Under the pieces are notes generated by a model. The model saw nothing but the letters and a program-made list of their open reading frames with translations. It was not told the origin of the DNA and did no database searches. A stretch of 64,000 bases of DNA from Clostridium sp. (GTDB taxonomy: Bacteria > Bacillota > Clostridia > Lachnospirales > Lachnospiraceae): NCBI GenBank assembly GCA_021770825.1, contig JAETQD010000003.1, positions 62,001 to 126,000 of the forward strand. Direction: 5' to 3'. Positions 59,582 to 64,000 of the stretch are shown one piece after another. The first letter of the stretch is position 1; each line of letters opens with the position of its first letter. Position numbers and translations under genes: made by a program.

Positions 59582-62500
59582 TTATGCCGGTGTTGGTCTT
59601 GGATGCTCGTCCCCGTCTTTCCGGCGTTTGCGGCGGAAAACGGCAATCGTTGAAGCCCCGCCGCCAGCAGAAAGCATGGCGATCCCCGCCCATAGGCCGT
59701 TGTGGGAATAGTCGCCGGTTTGCGGCGGAAGGGTCAGATCAGGCTTGATCCAGCCCGTCAGCCCGGTAGCGGTCACGCCCTCCGTTAATCCATACTTCTC
59801 AATGAAGCGGTGGATCATGGCGGCGATCTGTGCGCGGGTAGCCGTGGTTTTTGGGGCAAAGGTGGTATCGGTGGTGCCGAACATCAAGCCGCTTCCAACC
59901 GCCCATTTCACGGCATACTGCGCCCAATCCGCGATTTCGCCCTTGTCCGTAAAACGGTTAAGGCTGTCCGCAGGGGTCAGGTCGTAGCCTTTGTACTCGG
60001 CGTAGCGATAGAAGATTGTGGCAAGCTGTTCACGGGTGATGGGGTCATTTGGCCCGAATAACCCGCCGCCGTAGCCCACGAAAATGCCCTGCTCATTCGC
60101 CCAGGTAATCGCGTCTGCGTAGTATTCGCTGTCAGGGACATCCGTAAAGGGGTTTTTCCCGGAAGGTTTGGGGCTGCCCTCCATACGCCAAAGCACCGTT
60201 GCCATCATCCCCCGCGTGGCCGTACCATTGGGGCTGAATGTGGTGTCGCTGGTGCCTAACATGATCCCATTTTCATAGACGAAAAGCACATCCTCATAAA
60301 ACCAATCCGTATCTTTTACGTCGGTAAAGGGATTGCCTGCGCCGGTGTTGGGATTGGTCTTGTCGCCGTCCGGGTCGTGGCTTTCCTCGTCGATCACAAC
60401 GGCGTAGCTGCTGGCGTGGTCAAAAGGCCAGCTTGCCTTGCCGGTGCGATCAATCCGGCTGGCGTACTGGAAAACCAATTCTTTGCCGTTCAGGTGATAG
60501 AGGTTCGCCCAATAGCCGCTGTTCTCCCTGCCAACATTAAGGGTAAGGTGCAGGATCGTACCAAACGGCCCGCTATGGGATAGCTCAAACTGCATTGTCG
60601 TAATCTCGCCGGTAATGGCGTTTATCACGCTGACGGGAATGGTATTGCTGTTGGTCTTGATGCCCAAATCAAGGTCAACAATGCTCTGCGGGATGTCTTT
60701 GCCGTTCACCGTCCAGCTCACGCTGCCGCCCATATCGAATATGACGGTCACATCTTTCCCGACGATCTCCCGTGATACCTCTTTCGGCACTACTGTCGCG
60801 CCGTTCATCTTTACGATAATGGTATCGCCGGGTCTTGCGCTGCGCAGTTCCGCCCGGATTTCACTCCAGCCGTCGCTTTCGCTGGTTTCCGGCTGGACAA
60901 TAGGCGGTGTGGGCGGCGTATAATCGTCGTCGCCGTCATCATAACCGCCGCCCCCGCCACCGCCGCCACTTCCGTTAGTGGCAATGCTGACCGCAGGGCT
61001 GGCCGGGGAAGCCTCATAATTGCCTGTTGCTGCATACCGCGCTTCAAAGGAATAGCTGGTGTTTGAGGAAAGGCCGCTAAATGTGCGGCTTGTCTGCCAT
61101 GCGCCTCCGTTCATGCGATATTCCGCCGCCGCGCCGTTGGTATTAGGTGCGATCTCTTTCAGCGTGATACTGCTGGTGGTCTTGCTCTCCAATTCCGGGG
61201 CGTCGGGTGCCGCTTGCGTCAAGCCGTTCACGACAAAGGTCACGGTGGCCGTGGCCGTTGCGCCGCCATTATAGGTTACGGTGATGGTGGCGGTGTATGT
61301 CCCCGCATCAAGCCTTGCGTTGGGCTGGACGGTGTAGGTGGTGTTGTCCGTCGTCCCTGCGGTAATCGTCGTGCCGTCCGTCTTATTCAGCGTAAAGGAG
61401 CCTGCACCCGCGCCGGAGAGGGCAACGCCGGTAATCGTGGCATTGCTGTTGCCGGTGCTTGAAATCGTGATGCCCTTTGCGTCCGGCTGGGTATAGCCGT
61501 AGGTCACGGTGTCAAATGTCGGGGCGGTGACATTCAGCGTATAGGTGCGAGCCGGGCCAGTTGCAATCGTCACATCTGCCGCCTCGCTTGCAAACTTTTT
61601 ATTGCTGGTATCGGCAACAATGCGGATTTTGTAGCTGCCCGCTGCAAGGCCGGTGATATTGCCGGAAGCGTCGGCGGTTTTGTCTTGCCATACGCCGTTA
61701 TTGAAAGAAATCTGATAGCTGCCGTTTGCGGTTAAGCCGGTGATCTGCCCGTCATTATCGCCTTGCCAGCTCTCATTCACGCCGGAAATGCCGGTAGGGG
61801 CTCCGGGGCGTGGGTCAAGGGTGTTCTGTGTCGCTGCGCTTGCGCTAACCGGGTCATTGCCCGTGGTCGCCGCCTTGCGGACATAGAGAGTACCGCCGGG
61901 GGTGATGTCCAACAGGCCGCCGCTCCAAGTGCTGCCGTTCAAGCTGATCTCATAGCCGCTTGTGGCCGTGGCTGTTTCTGCGGTGTAGCTGATCGTATAG
62001 CCCGTACTCGCTGCCGGGGCAAGATAGGCTTTGCTGTATGTGGCGGTATAGGTGGTATCGCCGGTGATTGCGCCCACGCTCGGCGTCCAGCCGCTATGGG
62101 TGTAGGTATAGGTGCCGTCGTCTGACTTTGTGGGCGTTGTGCCGTTGTAGGCCGGGGTATCGCCGGACATTACAACGTCGGTTTCAAGGGTCGTACTCTC
62201 ATTTTGCCAAGTGACGGTATAGAAAACAAGTGCACCGCTTGCTTCGGACTCTGCACTGTCGGTATAATTTACGTTGTTGCTTATGGCTTTCACCTTAAAA
62301 GTGTAGGTGCCCACTTCGGTAATAGAAAACGTATAATTCGCTTCTGTGGGCGTACCGACCGCACCATTTACCGCTGCGCCGTCCTTGTAGAGTTGGACGG
62401 AATAGCCGCTTGCGCCTGTCACCGCACCCCATGTGGCTTTGCCGGGGGTGGTGCCGTCCCATTGAAGATTTTGTGGGGCGGCAAGCTGGGCGGCGGTCAC

Positions 62501-64000
62501 GGTCAGAGTAGCCGCATCACTCGTCACTGTTCCCTTGAGAGTGGTGACAACACAATGGTATTTCCAGCCGTTCATGCTCACATCAGGATTGGATATGGTG
62601 TAACTGGTTCCTGTCGCGCCGCTGATGTCCTCCCAAGTGCTGCCGTCCTTGCTCACCTGCCATTGATAGGAAAGTGTGGGCTTTCCGTCTGCCGCAACGG
62701 AAAAGGTCGCCGGTTGTCCGTAGGTAACGCTTTGACCTGTCGGTGATGTGGTGATAGTCGGAGCAACAGGAAGATTATTTGTTATGCTGTCTGCACTCGT
62801 TCCGCCGCCGGTGAGTTCACCGCTTCCGTCGATGGTGCCGCTGCCCGTTATTTGACCGTTGTTCGTAATCTTTCCGTTGTTGGTTAGGGTCGTGCCGTCT
62901 TTAATCTTTAGTTCCTGCCCATTTTCAATCACCAGTTCTTTGCCGTCTGGGATTTCCGCGTCGGTGGTAAGCTCGACTGGGCTGCCGTAGACCTTGCCGA
63001 TACTCTTGTCGTCCTCACCGCCGAAAATTACCCCTTTCCACCCGGTTTTATCATCATTGTCTTGAATAGAGGAAGCGTTGATAAAGGCGTTGCCCTGATC
63101 GGTGGTGGAGAAGTCACCGGCTGCGGCCAAAGTTTCATTGCCGCCCGCACCGCCGCCAATGCCTGCGCCGTTCCCGCCGCCTGTGGCTGTGACCGTGCCG
63201 CCGCTGATGGTAATCGTGCCCCCTGCGCCGCCGACGGCGTTTCCGCCAGCACCACCGCCGCCAATGCCTGCGCCGTTCGCGCTGCCCGTGGCTGTGACCG
63301 TGCCGCCGTTGATGGTGATCTCACCGCCTGCGCTACGGCTGCCGCCGCCGATGCCCGCGCCGTTCTCGCCGCCTGTGGCTGTGACCGTGCCGCCATTGAT
63401 GGTGATCTTACCGCCCGCCACACTGCTGCCGCCGATACCCGCGCCGGTGAAGCCACCTGTGGCATCCAGGCTGCCGGTGCTGTTTTCCGTGATGGTGAGA
63501 ACGGCTCCTGCCGACACCTCCAAGCCCGCTTTCCAATATCCGCTTTTTAGTATGTTTGTGCCGGTAAGGGTAAGGTTGCAAGTGGCACTGGCATTCACTG
63601 TAAAAGCACAAGCTTCAGTTGTACCGCTCACATCAATGCTCAGCCCGCTCAAAGTGATGTTGGCAGTCGTGTTGGCAACTACCACTATTTTATCTGTGTA
63701 AGTGGCACCGGAAATGGTAATTTCTCCACTTCCTTTGATGTACAGGGTGTGGGAATTGGAATCATATAAATAGTTGGATGCGTCCCCTGTCACGGTGAAA
63801 TCGCCGGTTTCGCCCGCAAAGACAGCGCCGCCGCCCATCTCCAACGTCAGTGTCAGCGCGGGGATGCCCTCACCCAGCGCATAGCCCTCCGGCAGAGCCG
63901 CCGTCAGGATGTGGGTTCCAGCGGTGAGCAGCCCATCGACCACATCGGCGCAGCCCCAATCCAGCGTCAGGATTTCTTCTGCCTCGCCAATGACAGCGGT
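59582..64000 (-). CDS. Giant surface protein with SLH domains and LPPQTG sorting signal (N-terminus outside window)
   Basis: At least 1,472 residues visible; the frame stays open to the window edge. From N to C: a beta-helix-like region with repeated GAGIGGG and INGGTVTATG units (about 170-290), several Ig-like/fibronectin-like modules (about 400-1020), a Gly/Asp hinge (GGGGGGGYDDGDDDY), a globular part, three SLH domains (about 1200-1390; NPFTDVKDTDWFYED, FTDVPDSEYYADA), then LPPQTG (about 1403), a hydrophobic helix and RRKRRKD. SLH domains bind secondary wall polymers; LPxTG is the sortase signal, so two anchoring modes coexist. GC content is higher than its neighbours, suggesting transfer. 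Confidence 0.85.
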   Translation of the reverse strand, partial: TAVIGEAEEILTLDWGCADVVDGLLTAGTHILTAALPEGYALGEGIPALTLTLEMGGGAVFAGETGDFTVTGDASNYLYDSNSHTLYIKGSGEITISGATYTDKIVVVANTTANITLSGLSIDVSGTTEACAFTVNASATCNLTLTGTNILKSGYWKAGLEVSAGAVLTITENSTGSLDATGGFTGAGIGGSSVAGGKITINGGTVTATGGENGAGIGGGSRSAGGEITINGGTVTATGSANGAGIGGGGAGGNAVGGAGGTITISGGTVTATGGGNGAGIGGGAGGNETLAAAGDFSTTDQGNAFINASSIQDNDDKTGWKGVIFGGEDDKSIGKVYGSPVELTTDAEIPDGKELVIENGQELKIKDGTTLTNNGKITNNGQITGSGTIDGSGELTGGGTSADSITNNLPVAPTITTSPTGQSVTYGQPATFSVAADGKPTLSYQWQVSKDGSTWEDISGATGTSYTISNPDVSMNGWKYHCVVTTLKGTVTSDAATLTVTAAQLAAPQNLQWDGTTPGKATWGAVTGASGYSVQLYKDGAAVNGAVGTPTEANYTFSITEVGTYTFKVKAISNNVNYTDSAESEASGALVFYTVTWQNESTTLETDVVMSGDTPAYNGTTPTKSDDGTYTYTHSGWTPSVGAITGDTTYTATYSKAYLAPAASTGYTISYTAETATATSGYEISLNGSTWSGGLLDITPGGTLYVRKAATTGNDPVSASAATQNTLDPRPGAPTGISGVNESWQGDNDGQITGLTANGSYQISFNNGVWQDKTADASGNITGLAAGSYKIRIVADTSNKKFASEAADVTIATGPARTYTLNVTAPTFDTVTYGYTQPDAKGITISSTGNSNATITGVALSGAGAGSFTLNKTDGTTITAGTTDNTTYTVQPNARLDAGTYTATITVTYNGGATATATVTFVVNGLTQAAPDAPELESKTTSSITLKEIAPNTNGAAAEYRMNGGAWQTSRTFSGLSSNTSYSFEARYAATGNYEASPASPAVSIATNGSGGGGGGGGYDDGDDDYTPPTPPIVQPETSESDGWSEIRAELRSARPGDTIIVKMNGATVVPKEVSREIVGKDVTVIFDMGGSVSWTVNGKDIPQSIVDLDLGIKTNSNTIPVSVINAITGEITTMQFELSHSGPFGTILHLTLNVGRENSGYWANLYHLNGKELVFQYASRIDRTGKASWPFDHASSYAVVIDEESHDPDGDKTNPNTGAGNPFTDVKDTDWFYEDVLFVYENGIMLGTSDTTFSPNGTATRGMMATVLWRMEGSPKPSGKNPFTDVPDSEYYADAITWANEQGIFVGYGGGLFGPNDPITREQLATIFYRYAEYKGYDLTPADSLNRFTDKGEIADWAQYAVKWAVGSGLMFGTTDTTFAPKTTATRAQIAAMIHRFIEKYGLTEGVTATGLTGWIKPDLTLPPQTGDYSHNGLWAGIAMLSAGGGASTIAVFRRKRRKDGDEHPRPTPA

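Noticed and set aside
63100-63701. Plus-strand Pro/Ala/Cys-rich frames opposite the SLH protein gene
   Set aside because: They are antisense shadows of the Gly-rich repeats with no ribosome sites or recognisable domains.
1-64000. CRISPR arrays, tRNA and rRNA genes, complete prophage
   Set aside because: No regularly spaced repeats, tRNA cloverleaf signatures, rRNA segments or phage structural genes were seen on either strand.

Overview
The window reads as a chromosomal segment of a strictly anaerobic Gram-positive clostridium, most likely a Lachnospiraceae (Clostridium cluster XIVa, Enterocloster/Lachnoclostridium-like). The support is protein character (monomeric [FeFe] hydrogenase, two class III ribonucleotide reductases, TRAP and AGCS transporters, AP2/zinc-repeat proteins), strong AGGAGG ribosome sites, near-consensus sigma-A promoters and mid GC content. 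No tRNA, rRNA or CRISPR array was recognised. The assignment is inference from sequence character alone.

Layout. 0-9.8 kb: the end of a cardiolipin synthase, a MATE exporter, greA-lysS (LysS with an extra C-terminal tRNA-binding domain), an HD hydrolase, a GNAT acetyltransferase, a flavin reductase, a monomeric [FeFe] hydrogenase, an HPr-like protein without the regulatory Ser46, and an internally deleted MFS exporter behind a leader-peptide region. 9.8-16.9 kb: a DUF1538 membrane protein with a tandem PII-like protein; an 860-residue oxidoreductase-rhodanese-sulfite-reductase-ferredoxin fusion; aroF (DAHP synthase) behind a Phe/Tyr-rich leader peptide and terminator; a cytidylate-kinase-like protein. 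16.9-23.4 kb: methionine block: a frameshifted LysR regulator, metY, metF, a separate cobalamin-reactivation domain and metH. 23.4-31.1 kb: an alanine/glycine symporter with a structured leader, then a LysR-controlled creatininase-like/TRAP/M20 catabolic operon.

31.1-33.3 kb is a repeat-rich accessory island: an AP2 protein gene flanked by a modular repeat with a variable hairpin, and an orphan AT-rich C39-like protein. 33.3-55.4 kb is mainly core: argS, a SWIM/SNF2 helicase, a D,D-carboxypeptidase, a phosphoesterase, a probable small RNA, then a tight scpA-scpB-nrdD-nrdG-dut-TPR-hflX run; a DUF5058 transporter pair with an M20 peptidase and a PucR regulator; and a second nrdD fused to a redoxin domain.

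55.4-64 kb is accessory: two more AP2 genes around a deleted tyrosine recombinase. Between the recombinase and the third AP2 gene lie two palindromic 20-bp sites that are exact inverted repeats of each other around a 174-bp segment carrying a promoter-like sequence. This looks like a DNA-inversion switch and is the most interesting candidate in the window. It is followed by a secreted protein truncated by the remnant of a large serine recombinase, and a very large surface protein carrying both SLH domains and an LPPQTG sorting signal, cut by the window edge.
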